From positions 243,240 through 307,239 of the forward strand of contig NZ_JAHTMW010000011.1 of the NCBI RefSeq assembly GCF_026236535.1: 64,000 bases of DNA, written 5' to 3'. The position numbers and the translations under genes are program-made. Positions 51,918 through 59,838 of the stretch are shown here, in pieces; within the stretch, counting starts at the first letter, position 1, and every line of letters begins with the position of its first letter. The notes below the pieces were generated by a model. It made no database searches and was not told the DNA's origin. It was given only the letters and a program-made list of their open reading frames with translations. This DNA comes from Streptomyces sp. SKN60 (GTDB lineage Bacteria > Actinomycetota > Actinomycetes > Streptomycetales > Streptomycetaceae).

Positions 51918-52960
51918 CGGAACACCTCCGGGCGTCCGCCGTCGAGTGAGCCGTAGAACGGGTCGGTCGCGTCGATCTCTCCGCGCCGCACCGGCAGGCC
52001 GGTGATCGCGGCCTTGTACAAGGCGGTGACGAGTTCCATGGTGGACCTGCCGAGGTCGGGCCGGATCCCCGCCTCGTAGCGGTCCAGGAAGTCGGCCAGC
52101 TGGGCGGTGTGCGAGCTGGGCAGGTCGTCCGGCGGCTCCCACTTCGCGTGGGGCGACCTGGCGGTGAACGTCCAGTCCGCGTTGGAGTAGCCGTACAGGT
52201 GCCGCAGCTCGACCGTGGCGTCGGTGAGGTCGAAGCGCAGGTAGCTCTCCTCGCGTGGGGAGAGGACGCTGTTGACGACCGTCGCGATGGCTCCGTTCTC
52301 GAACCGGACCAGGGCCGCGGACACGTCCTCGGTCTGGACGTCGCGCTCCAGGCGGCCGGCCATCGCGCGCACCTCGGCCCAGGGGCCGAGCACGTCGAGC
52401 ATCAGGTCCATCTGGTGGATGCCGTGGCCCAGCGTCGGGCCGCCGCCCTCGCTCCGCCAGGTGCCGCGCCAGGGCACGTCGTAGTAGGCGTCGTCGCGGT
52501 ACCACGCCGTGACGCACTGTGCGACCAGGGAACGACCCAGGGCTCCGCTCGCGATCCGCTCGCGGAGGTACCGGGCCCCCGAGCCGTACCTGTGCTGGAA
52601 CACCGCGCCGGCGACGGCTGGGCCCTCGGCGGCCTGGATCCGGTCGAGCTCGGCCAGCGACAGGGCCACCGGCTTCTCGCACCACACCCACGCCCCCGAC
52701 GCCAGGCAGGCCACGGCCTGTTCGGCATGCAGGTACGGCGGCGTGCACAGGTGCACGACGTCCGGACGCTCCTGCCGGAGCATCGTGTGCAGGTCGGTGT
52801 GGACCGCGGGGATGCCGTGCTCGGCCGCGAAGGCCTCGGCGCGCAGGGCGTCCACGTCGACGGCCGCCACGATCTCGGCCCGGTGCGCCTGCGCCCGGAG
52901 GGCGGGGACGTGGCAGATGCCCGCGATCCCGCCCGTTCCGACGATCGCCGTCCTGATCAT
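51914..52960 (-). CDS. Gfo/Idh/MocA sugar oxidoreductase in the xylan operon
   Basis: A 348-residue NAD(P)-dependent dehydrogenase. Rossmann start IRTAIVGTGGIAGICH; intact WCEKPVALS motif with the catalytic Lys; substrate-domain segment GGGPTLGHGIHQMDL. No export signal. Its ATG overlaps the xylanase stop by 4 nt (ATGA). Position between a xylanase and a GH62 suggests it acts on an arabinose-, xylose- or glucuronate-derived unit. Confidence 0.92.
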   Translation of the reverse strand: MIRTAIVGTGGIAGICHVPALRAQAHRAEIVAAVDVDALRAEAFAAEHGIPAVHTDLHTMLRQERPDVVHLCTPPYLHAEQAVACLASGAWVWCEKPVALSLAELDRIQAAEGPAVAGAVFQHRYGSGARYLRERIASGALGRSLVAQCVTAWYRDDAYYDVPWRGTWRSEGGGPTLGHGIHQMDLMLDVLGPWAEVRAMAGRLERDVQTEDVSAALVRFENGAIATVVNSVLSPREESYLRFDLTDATVELRHLYGYSNADWTFTARSPHAKWEPPDDLPSSHTAQLADFLDRYEAGIRPDLGRSTMELVTALYKAAITGLPVRRGEIDATDPFYGSLDGGRPEVFR

Positions 52961-53997
52961 CCGCCCAGCACCTTCCGGATCGCGTCATAGGCGGGCTTGG
53001 GCGCCAGGTTCTCGTCGTAGGGCAGCGCGGCGCCCTCGCCGGGGAAGACGGCGGGGATCCAGGAGTACTTGTCCGTGTAGTCCCAGATGGTGACGCCGAC
53101 GCATTTCCTGACCGCCAGGCAGGCCTTGACGTAGTCGGCGTACCAGGTGGCCTGGGTGGCGAGCTTCTCGGGGGTCGCCGGGAGGTTCATCCGGATGTCG
53201 AGCTCGGTGACCGCGACCTCGACCCCGAGGTCGGCGAAGCGCTGCATGTTCTGCCGTACGTCGGCGGGGAAGCCGTACTGGAGCGCCAGATGGCCCTGGA
53301 TGCCGAAGCCGTCCACCGGGACGCCGTCCGCCTTCAACTGCTTGATCAGGGCGTGGTAGGCGTCGCTCTTGGGGCCGATCCCGTCGACGTTGTAGTCGTT
53401 GAGGTACAGCTTCGCGTGCGGATCGATCTCGTGGGCCCAGCGCAGGGCGTCGGCGATGTAGCCGGGACCGAGCGTCTTGTAGAAGAGCGATTCGCGGTAG
53501 GTGCCGTCCTCGTTGAAGGCCTCGTTGACGACGTCCCAGTGGATCACCCGGCCCTTGAAGTGCCGGACCTCCGTCTGGATGTGGTTCTTGAGGACGGCGC
53601 GCAGCTCTTCGGCGGTCCAGCTGCGCTCGGTGAGCCAGGCGGGGAGCTGGTTGTGCCAGACGAGGGTGTGGCCACGGACCTTCTGGTGGTGATCCTTGGC
53701 GAAGGTCATGACCTCTTCGGCGGCGGTGAAGTCGAAGACGCCGCGCCGGGGTTCCGTGGTCTCCCACTTCATGGCGTTGCCGGGGGTGGTCTGCCCGAAC
53801 TCGCTGCCGAGGAGCTTCAGATAGGCGGCGTCGGTGAACTCGGGGTTGTCGGTGGCGGAACCGAAGTACTTGTGGTGCTTCTTGGCCAGTTCGGCGAGCG
53901 TCCTGGGACGGTGCTCGGCGCTGGCGGGCGCGGCGGCGAGGCCGGCCGCGAGGCAGGCGACGGCGGACAGGGCGATGAGATGCCGGGGCATGAACAT
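52957..53997 (-). CDS. Secreted GH10 endo-beta-1,4-xylanase
   Basis: A 346-residue single-domain xylanase. Signal peptide ~1-27 (ending PASAE). GH10 barrel with WDVVNEAFNEDG (acid/base Glu ~159), VTELDIRM (nucleophile Glu ~265), and RGHTLVWHNQLPAW. No binding module. ATG 53997 follows GAGGAG; the longer frame is not supported. It cuts xylan to short oligosaccharides for the importer upstream. 26 bp downstream of GH30. Confidence 0.96.
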   Translation of the reverse strand: MFMPRHLIALSAVACLAAGLAAAPASAEHRPRTLAELAKKHHKYFGSATDNPEFTDAAYLKLLGSEFGQTTPGNAMKWETTEPRRGVFDFTAAEEVMTFAKDHHQKVRGHTLVWHNQLPAWLTERSWTAEELRAVLKNHIQTEVRHFKGRVIHWDVVNEAFNEDGTYRESLFYKTLGPGYIADALRWAHEIDPHAKLYLNDYNVDGIGPKSDAYHALIKQLKADGVPVDGFGIQGHLALQYGFPADVRQNMQRFADLGVEVAVTELDIRMNLPATPEKLATQATWYADYVKACLAVRKCVGVTIWDYTDKYSWIPAVFPGEGAALPYDENLAPKPAYDAIRKVLGG

Positions 53998-54023
53998 GGA
54001 TGGCTCCTCGGTGCTGGCGGGGT

Positions 54024-55421
54024 TCAATCGAGGACGATCGTGGTCAGCGCGCGCGGGGCGAGCTTCGCCGTGAGGGTCGTCCCGCGCGTGGAGACGATGT
54101 CGGCCGGGGTGATCGAGCGGGTCTCGTCGGTGACGTAGGCGTCGGGGTGCCGGTCGTGCCCGCCGCGGAGGGTGAAGGCGGCGGAGGTCTCGGTGGTCGC
54201 GGTGTTGAGGATCTCGATCACCCGGCTGCCGTCGCGGTTGCGGAAGGCCGTGACCTGGAGTGCCGGGTCCGCGTTCGTGACCGGGACGCGGACGGCGCCG
54301 GGACGGATGAACCGGCTGAAGGCGGCCAGTGCCCAGTACCGCTTGGACACCCGGTAGTCGTCACCGGGGTTGGCGAGCTGGATGAGCCCCCGGGTCGCGC
54401 CGAGGGACGCACCGGTCCAGTAGACGTAGGCGTTGGCGTTGCCGACGGTCAGGGTGTTCTGGATGTCGGCCGCGACGGTGAGACCGTCGTAGCCGCTGCC
54501 GTCGTCCCAGTGCTCGTTCCAGGTGGTGCCGTCCGGCGACCATTCCGACATCCACACGTGCTTGTCGGTGGGCTGCGGGACCGAGGTCGGGCCGCTGTAC
54601 CGGTGGCCGGTGACGGTCCGTACGGCCTGGTCGGCCGCGGGGTCCGCCTCGATGGCCTCGGTGTAGGCGACCTGCCGGTCCCAGCCCGCGACGTCGCAGC
54701 AGACCAGCTGTGTCTTCAGTCCGGACGCGCGGACGGTCGGCCCGAGCACCTTGAGGAAGTCGACGGCCTGCTGCGGGGTGAAGCGCATCGAGGCGTAGGT
54801 CGCCGTCCAGTCGGGTTCGTTGGTGAACCCCAGGTCGGTGATCCTGATGCCTTCCCGCTGGTAGAACTTCGCGTACTGGACGAGGTAGTTCGCGTAGGCC
54901 TGACGCCATGCGGGCTTCAGCTCGCCGCCGTCGTTCTCGCTGCCGTTGGTCTTCATGAACGCCGGCGCGCTCCAGGCGTCGGCGTAGAACCGTTCGACGC
55001 CGTACGCCTTGGCCTCCTTGGCGAGCCAGACCTGGCCGCCGTCCCAGCCGTCCCAGACGTACGTCGGGGTGGCGGCCGGCCCGCCGGGATCGGTCGGCAG
55101 GATCGTCGGCATGTGGTCGTAGACCCGGTCGGTCGACGACCCGATGCCCAGGCGCAGGATCGACAGGCCGGCGCCCTTCTCCTTGCTGAGCAGCAGGTCG
55201 AGCACCTCGCGCCGCTTGGCGGGGCTGAGGCCGCGCGCACCGTGCAGCAGGTCGGCCCGCTGGAAGGCCATGGAGAAGCCGAAGCCGTCGATGGGCTGGA
55301 GTTCGGCGCGGAAGTCGATGCCGGCGCGTACGCCTTCGGCGGGCGGCGGCGCGGGGTCGGCCGCGGCCTGGGATGTTAGCGCTAACATTATGACGGCTGT
55401 CAGAGCGGTCAGGCGTTTCAC
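54024..55421 (-). CDS. Secreted GH30 hydrolase with internal operator and TTA codon
   Basis: A 465-residue secreted clan GH-A enzyme. Signal peptide ~1-22. GFTNEPDWT has the acid/base Glu ~202 and VWMSEWSPD the nucleophile Glu ~293; a C-terminal beta-sandwich follows, as usual in GH30. Likely a xylanase or related endo-enzyme given the operon. GTG 55421 follows GAGGAG. Codons 12-16 (ATG TTA GCG CTA ACA) form a LacI-type palindrome and include the only TTA codon I found, so bldA-dependent translation is possible. Confidence 0.93.
   Translation of the reverse strand: MKRLTALTAVIMLALTSQAAADPAPPPAEGVRAGIDFRAELQPIDGFGFSMAFQRADLLHGARGLSPAKRREVLDLLLSKEKGAGLSILRLGIGSSTDRVYDHMPTILPTDPGGPAATPTYVWDGWDGGQVWLAKEAKAYGVERFYADAWSAPAFMKTNGSENDGGELKPAWRQAYANYLVQYAKFYQREGIRITDLGFTNEPDWTATYASMRFTPQQAVDFLKVLGPTVRASGLKTQLVCCDVAGWDRQVAYTEAIEADPAADQAVRTVTGHRYSGPTSVPQPTDKHVWMSEWSPDGTTWNEHWDDGSGYDGLTVAADIQNTLTVGNANAYVYWTGASLGATRGLIQLANPGDDYRVSKRYWALAAFSRFIRPGAVRVPVTNADPALQVTAFRNRDGSRVIEILNTATTETSAAFTLRGGHDRHPDAYVTDETRSITPADIVSTRGTTLTAKLAPRALTTIVLD
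55373..55388. promoter_or_regulatory. 16-bp palindrome ATGTTAGCGCTAACAT inside GH30 signal peptide
   Basis: Perfect palindrome with a central CG step, the shape of a LacI-family operator. It lies within the coding sequence 31-49 nt after the start codon. It would act as a roadblock to transcription into GH30 and downstream genes. Confidence 0.65.
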
Positions 55422-55479
55422 AGGGTCTCCTCGGGGTGGAGGTCACGCGGGACGGGTCGGCTCTCGGTGGCGCCTGGGG

Positions 55480-56310
55480 TCAGCCCTTGGTGGCGCCCGC
55501 GGTGAGGCCGCCGATCAGCTGGCGCTCGGCGACGGCGTAGAAGGCGAGAGCGGGGACCATGGCGAGCACGATGTACGCGAGGACGAGCGCGTAGTCGGTC
55601 GAGTACTGGCCCTGGAACTGCTGGACACCGACCGGGATCGTCTGCCACTTCGGGTCGTTGAACACCAGCAGCGGCAGGAAGAAGTTGTTCCAACTCGCGA
55701 CGACCGCGAGCACCGAGACCGTGCCGAGTGCCGGACGTGCCATCGGCAGCAGGATCTGCCAGAAGAAGCGGAACTTGCCGCAGCCGTCCATGGTGGCGGC
55801 CTCCTCGATCTCCGCCGGGATGGTCCGGAAGAAACCGCGCAGGATCACGATCGTCATGGGGAGCCCGAATGCCGCCTGCGGGAGGATCACTCCAAGCGGG
55901 TTGTCGAGCAGGCCGAAGGTGCGCAGCATGAGGAAGAGCGGCAGGACGGCCACAGCGAACGGGAACATCAGCCCGACGGTGAAGAGCGTATAGAACAACT
56001 CCCGTCCGCGGAAGGCGTATCGGGCCAGAACGAAAGCCGCCATCGCGGAGGCCACCACGGTGCAGACCGTCGTACCGATCGCGATGCCGGCGCTGTTGGC
56101 GATCTGCCGCCAGAACATGCCGTCACCGAGAATTCCGGTGTAGTTGGAGATCTTCCACTGCTCCGGCAGCCCGAACGGATTGTTCGTCAGTTCCGCGGTG
56201 CTCTTGAAACCGGAGATGACCGCGTAGAGCAGCGGTACGGCGACGAACGCGGCGATCAGCCAGACCACGGCGTGCAGCGAGAGGCCGCGTGCCGTCCGAC
56301 GGGCGTTCAT
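55480..56310 (-). CDS. Sugar ABC importer permease (MalG type)
   Basis: A 276-residue membrane protein, six helices, docking loop EEAATMDGCGKFRFFWQILLP. ATG overlaps the previous stop by 4 nt and GGGAGG precedes it. BxlG-like in position; imports xylo-oligosaccharides with its partners. 58 bp upstream of GH30. Confidence 0.94.
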   Translation of the reverse strand: MNARRTARGLSLHAVVWLIAAFVAVPLLYAVISGFKSTAELTNNPFGLPEQWKISNYTGILGDGMFWRQIANSAGIAIGTTVCTVVASAMAAFVLARYAFRGRELFYTLFTVGLMFPFAVAVLPLFLMLRTFGLLDNPLGVILPQAAFGLPMTIVILRGFFRTIPAEIEEAATMDGCGKFRFFWQILLPMARPALGTVSVLAVVASWNNFFLPLLVFNDPKWQTIPVGVQQFQGQYSTDYALVLAYIVLAMVPALAFYAVAERQLIGGLTAGATKG

Positions 56311-57296
56311 CGGTCACCTCCCGAGGTGACGGCGCCGCTCAGGTCACGGCGGAGCACGTACCGCTGGTAGAAGAGGGAGAAGACGAGGCTGATCATGAAC
56401 AGCACCACGCTGATCGCGCTGGCGTAGCCGACCTGGTACCGCTTGAACCCGAACTGGAACATCGCGATGGCCATCGTCTCGGAGGAGTGGTTGGGCCCGC
56501 CGGCTGTCATGACCCACACGAGGTCGAAGAGCTGGATGGACCCGATGATCGACAGGAAGACGCTGATCCGGATCGTCGGCCCGAGCAGCGGCAGCGTGAT
56601 GTGCCGGAAGCGCTGCCAGGCGCCGGCTCCGTCGATGGAGGCGGCTTCGAGGATCTCGGACGGGATGCTCTGCAGCCCGGCGAGGAACAGCATCATGTGG
56701 AAGCCGAAGTACTTCCAGATCATGACGACGAACAGGGTCGGCACGACCGTCGAGGGATCGGCGAGCCACTTGCCCCGGAGGCCCTCGAGGCCGAAGAAGC
56801 CGGCGATGTGGTCGGCCATGCCGGCGCCGGGCAGGAAGATCATCGTGAAGAGGACCGCCGTGACGACCTCGGAGAGGATGTACGGCGCGAAGAACAGCAT
56901 CCGGTAGACCGCCCGGCCGCGGAGCCTCTGGTTGAGCAGGACCGCCGTGAACAGGGCGAACGGCAGCTGCACCAGGACCGACATGAGGATCAGGTACAGC
57001 CCGCGCCCCAGGTCGCCGAGGAAGACCTGGTCGCCGAAGAGCTTGGTGTAGTTCCCGAAGCCGACGAAGTCGTCCATGGGGCCGATGCCGCCCCATTTGA
57101 AGAAGCCGGTCCAGACGGCGACGACGATCGGGGCGAGGACGAAGACGAGGAAGAGGATCAGGGCCGGGACCAGGAACCAGGCGATCGACGCCCAGTCTCC
57201 CCACCCGCGCAGGAGTGACCGGGCCGGGGCCGGCGGGCGCACCGGCACGGCCTCCTCCGTCCGTTCCTTTGTCAGGGTGGACCCGGAGCTAGGCAC
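56307..57296 (-). CDS. Sugar ABC importer permease (MalF type)
   Basis: A 329-residue membrane protein with docking loop LEAASIDGAGAWQRFRHITLP. The long cytoplasmic N-terminus (~1-38) precedes the first helix. GTG 57296 overlaps the lipoprotein stop by 8 nt; no strong ribosome site is seen, so translation is probably coupled. Confidence 0.93.
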   Translation of the reverse strand: MPSSGSTLTKERTEEAVPVRPPAPARSLLRGWGDWASIAWFLVPALILFLVFVLAPIVVAVWTGFFKWGGIGPMDDFVGFGNYTKLFGDQVFLGDLGRGLYLILMSVLVQLPFALFTAVLLNQRLRGRAVYRMLFFAPYILSEVVTAVLFTMIFLPGAGMADHIAGFFGLEGLRGKWLADPSTVVPTLFVVMIWKYFGFHMMLFLAGLQSIPSEILEAASIDGAGAWQRFRHITLPLLGPTIRISVFLSIIGSIQLFDLVWVMTAGGPNHSSETMAIAMFQFGFKRYQVGYASAISVVLFMISLVFSLFYQRYVLRRDLSGAVTSGGDR

Positions 57297-58581
57297 TCTG
57301 CGCAGCCTCGGTGATCGACGCCGTGACCTGCTCGGGGGTCTTCTTGCCCGCTATGAGGTCGGCGACGCTGTCGTTGACCTCCTGGCCGACCGCCGGCGGG
57401 TAGGCCTGGTCGAGGAAGAGCTGGAAGCCCGTGGCCTTGACGAGGCTCTCGGCCACCACCTTCTTGTTGGCGTCGGTGAGCCGGCTCTCGGCGCCCTTGA
57501 CCACTGGCAGGTAGCCGTTGGAGGCCAGCAGCTTGGACTCGTTGTCCAGGACGAAGAACTTCAGGAAGTCCAGGGCCTCCTTCGGGGCGCCCTTGCGCAG
57601 CGCGAAGCCGCCGCCACCGCCGAAGACCTCGGTCGCCTGCCCCACACCGCCGTCGACCGTCGGGAAGGGGAAGAAGCCCAGGTCCGCCCCGAGGTCGGCG
57701 CCCGCGTCCTTCTGTACGGACGGCCCCCACTGCCCCATCAGCTCCATGGCGGCCTTGCCGTTGCCCACGGTCGCGGCCTGGCCGCCCGGGGTGGCGTAGC
57801 CGGCGCCGAGGAAGCCCGGCTGGAACGGCTGGAGGTCGACGAGCTCCTTGAGATGGACGCCCGCCTTGACGAAGCCGGGGTCGGTGAAGTCCTTGGTGGT
57901 CGCGGCCTTCTGCAGGGCGGGGAGGCCGGCGACGCGCATCGCGAGGTAGGCCCAGTAGTAGTGGCCGGGCCACTTCTCCTTGCCGGCGAGGGCGATCGGG
58001 GTGATGCCCGCGGCCTTGAGCTTCTGCACGTCGGCGAGGAACGCGGCCCAGGTGGCCGGCGGAGTGGTGATGCCGGCCTTGGCGAAGAGCCTCTTGTTGT
58101 ACCAGAAGCCGACCATGCCGATGTCGTACGGGACTCCGTAGATGCGGCCGTCGATCTGGTAGGCCGAGAGCGAGACCGGGGTGAGCTGCGACGACCAGTC
58201 CATGAGGTCGGTGAGGTCCTCGACGAGCCCCGCGTCGACCTGCTGCTTGAGCACGCCGCCGCCCCAGGTCTGGTAGACGTCGGGGAGCTTGCCCGAGGAC
58301 GTGGTGGCGGTCAGCTTGGACTTGAACGCCTCGTTCTCCAGCGAGGTCGTGTTGATCGCGATCTTCGGGTGAGCCTTCGTGTACGCCGTGGAGATCTCCG
58401 GGAACAGGGACTTCCCCGGCTCCGTGGTGGCGATGTTCCACCACTCGAACGTCACCTTGCCGTCGGCCGACAGATTGCCGCCCGACCCGCCGGACCCGCA
58501 GGCCGTGGTGAGTGCGACGGACAGGGTGGTCATGCCCGCGAGCGCCAGGAAGCTTCGTCGGCTCGGGAGGGTGCTGGCCAT
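57289..58581 (-). CDS. Xylo-oligosaccharide-binding lipoprotein
   Basis: A 430-residue ABC importer binding protein of family 1 size. Tat motif SRRSFLALAG and lipobox LTTAC. Binding-protein blocks: VTFEWWNIATTEPGK, DGRIYGVPYDIGMVGFWYN, FGGGGGFALRKGAPK. ATG 58581 follows GGAGG at 5 nt. Similar in setting to BxlE of Streptomyces. First gene of the long minus-strand xylan unit; two overlapping CGAAA-type operators lie just upstream. Confidence 0.93.
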   Translation of the reverse strand: MASTLPSRRSFLALAGMTTLSVALTTACGSGGSGGNLSADGKVTFEWWNIATTEPGKSLFPEISTAYTKAHPKIAINTTSLENEAFKSKLTATTSSGKLPDVYQTWGGGVLKQQVDAGLVEDLTDLMDWSSQLTPVSLSAYQIDGRIYGVPYDIGMVGFWYNKRLFAKAGITTPPATWAAFLADVQKLKAAGITPIALAGKEKWPGHYYWAYLAMRVAGLPALQKAATTKDFTDPGFVKAGVHLKELVDLQPFQPGFLGAGYATPGGQAATVGNGKAAMELMGQWGPSVQKDAGADLGADLGFFPFPTVDGGVGQATEVFGGGGGFALRKGAPKEALDFLKFFVLDNESKLLASNGYLPVVKGAESRLTDANKKVVAESLVKATGFQLFLDQAYPPAVGQEVNDSVADLIAGKKTPEQVTASITEAAQSA

Positions 58582-58616
58582 GGGACCTCCGGGGTGGGGG
58601 AATGCCGGTTCGTGCC

Positions 58617-58640
58617 CGAAATTTTTTCGAAATACTCTCG
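58617..58640. promoter_or_regulatory. Composite operator, two overlapping CGAAA-N3-TTTCG sites
   Basis: CGAAATTTTTTCG (58617-58629) is a perfect 5-bp-arm repeat; CGAAATACTCTCG (58628-58640) overlaps it, 11 bp further on. The same 11-bp offset recurs at 63669-63691. Lies just downstream of the minus-strand promoter, so it should block the importer operon. Confidence 0.78.
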
Positions 58641-58656
58641 AATTCTGCGCTGCCAC

Positions 58657-58685
58657 AAACTAGGAACGCGAGGCTTGTCGGTCAA
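58657..58685 (-). promoter_or_regulatory. Promoter of the xylan importer operon, TTGACC-N17-TAGTTT
   Basis: -35 at 58680-58685 and -10 at 58657-58662 on the minus strand, ideal spacing. The start near 58650 is followed directly by the composite operator. The rest of the 234-bp gap holds the LacI gene's own control region. Confidence 0.7.
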
Positions 58686-58761
58686 GACCTCGCGTCAACT
58701 TATCTGCGGACACCGGTTGTTCGTAGGGTTGACAAGCAGGTCGGACCGCCCGGAAACTCGT

Positions 58762-58773
58762 CGAAAGTTTGCG
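58762..58773. promoter_or_regulatory. Degenerate CGAAA-type site before second lacI
   Basis: CGAAAGTTTGCG followed by ATACCTG resembles the composite operators with one base missing; 43 bp before TTG 58816. Possible autoregulation. Confidence 0.4.
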
Positions 58774-58815
58774 ATACCTGTCGGCGGCCGAAGGCATCCG
58801 TGCGGAGGAGAGAAG

Positions 58816-59829
58816 TTGAGCGAGCAGCGCCCGACCCTGGCCGTCATCGCCGCGGAGGCGGGGGTTTCCCCCGCCACCGTGTCCAAGGTGATCAACGGCC
58901 GCTCCGATGTCGCGCCCTCGACCCGCGAACGGATCGAGGGCCTGCTGCGATCCCACAACTACCTGCCGCCCGGCCGGCAGGGCCGAGCCCGCAGATCGGG
59001 CCTCGTCGACCTGATCATCGGCGGCCTTGACAGCGCGTGGGCGGTCGAGATCCTGCGCGGCGTCGAGGCCGAGTGCGCCCAGCGGAGCGTCGGTACCGTC
59101 GTGTCGCTCGTCCCGCCGGGTGAGGCCACGCCGTCCAGCTGGACCGCGCTGCCGGTCCTGCACCACAGCGACGGCGTCATCCTCGTGACCTCCTCGGTCA
59201 CCCGTGCCCAGCGCGCCCAGGTCGAACGGGCCGGGGTGGCGCTGGTCGTCATCGACCCCATCGACCTGCCCGGCAACGGCGTACCGAGCATCGGAGCGAC
59301 CAACTGGGCGGGCGGCATGGCCGCCACCGAGCACCTGCTGGAACTGGGGCACCGCCGGATCGCCACGATCGGCGGACGCAAGGAGATGCTCTGCAGCCAG
59401 GCCCGTATCGACGGCTATCGGACCGCCCTGGAGCGGGCCGGGATCGAGGCCGACCGCGACCTGGTCCGGTTCGGTGACTTCCAGCACGAGGGCGGATTCC
59501 GGTGCGCCCGGGAGCTCCTCGCCCTCCCCGAGCCGCCGACGGCCGTCTTCGCCGGCAGCGACCAGCAGGCGATGGGCGTCTACGAAGCCGCCCGGCAGAG
59601 CGGACTGCGCATCCCGCAGGACCTCAGCGTGGTCGGCTTCGACGACCTGCCGATGTGCGAATGGCTGTCACCGCCGCTGACGACGGTGCGCCAGCCGCTG
59701 GAGGAGATGGGCCGGGTCGCCGCCCGCACACTGTTCCATCTTCTGGACGGCCAGCCCCTGGTCAGCCCGCGGATGGAGCTCTCGACCGAACTGAAGGTCC
59801 GGCTCTCCACCGCCCCGCCTCGTCACTAG
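58816..59829 (+). CDS. LacI-family repressor of the xylan locus
   Basis: A 337-residue regulator. Helix-turn-helix LAVIAAEAGVSPATVSKVINGRSDV; the hinge (LPPGRQGRARRSG) lacks the usual Ala-Leu-Ala, which fits an operator without a central CG step such as CGAAA-N3-TTTCG. Sensor domain with VVIDPIDLPGNGVPSIGATNWAGG and SVVGFDDLPMCEWLSPPLTTVRQP. TTG 58816 is chosen because GGAGGAGA precedes it and the family N-terminus begins there. First gene of the lacI - GH3 - GH43 unit, divergent from the importer. BxlR-like in position. Confidence 0.92.
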   Translation: MSEQRPTLAVIAAEAGVSPATVSKVINGRSDVAPSTRERIEGLLRSHNYLPPGRQGRARRSGLVDLIIGGLDSAWAVEILRGVEAECAQRSVGTVVSLVPPGEATPSSWTALPVLHHSDGVILVTSSVTRAQRAQVERAGVALVVIDPIDLPGNGVPSIGATNWAGGMAATEHLLELGHRRIATIGGRKEMLCSQARIDGYRTALERAGIEADRDLVRFGDFQHEGGFRCARELLALPEPPTAVFAGSDQQAMGVYEAARQSGLRIPQDLSVVGFDDLPMCEWLSPPLTTVRQPLEEMGRVAARTLFHLLDGQPLVSPRMELSTELKVRLSTAPPRH

Positions 59830-59838
59830 GAGAATCCC

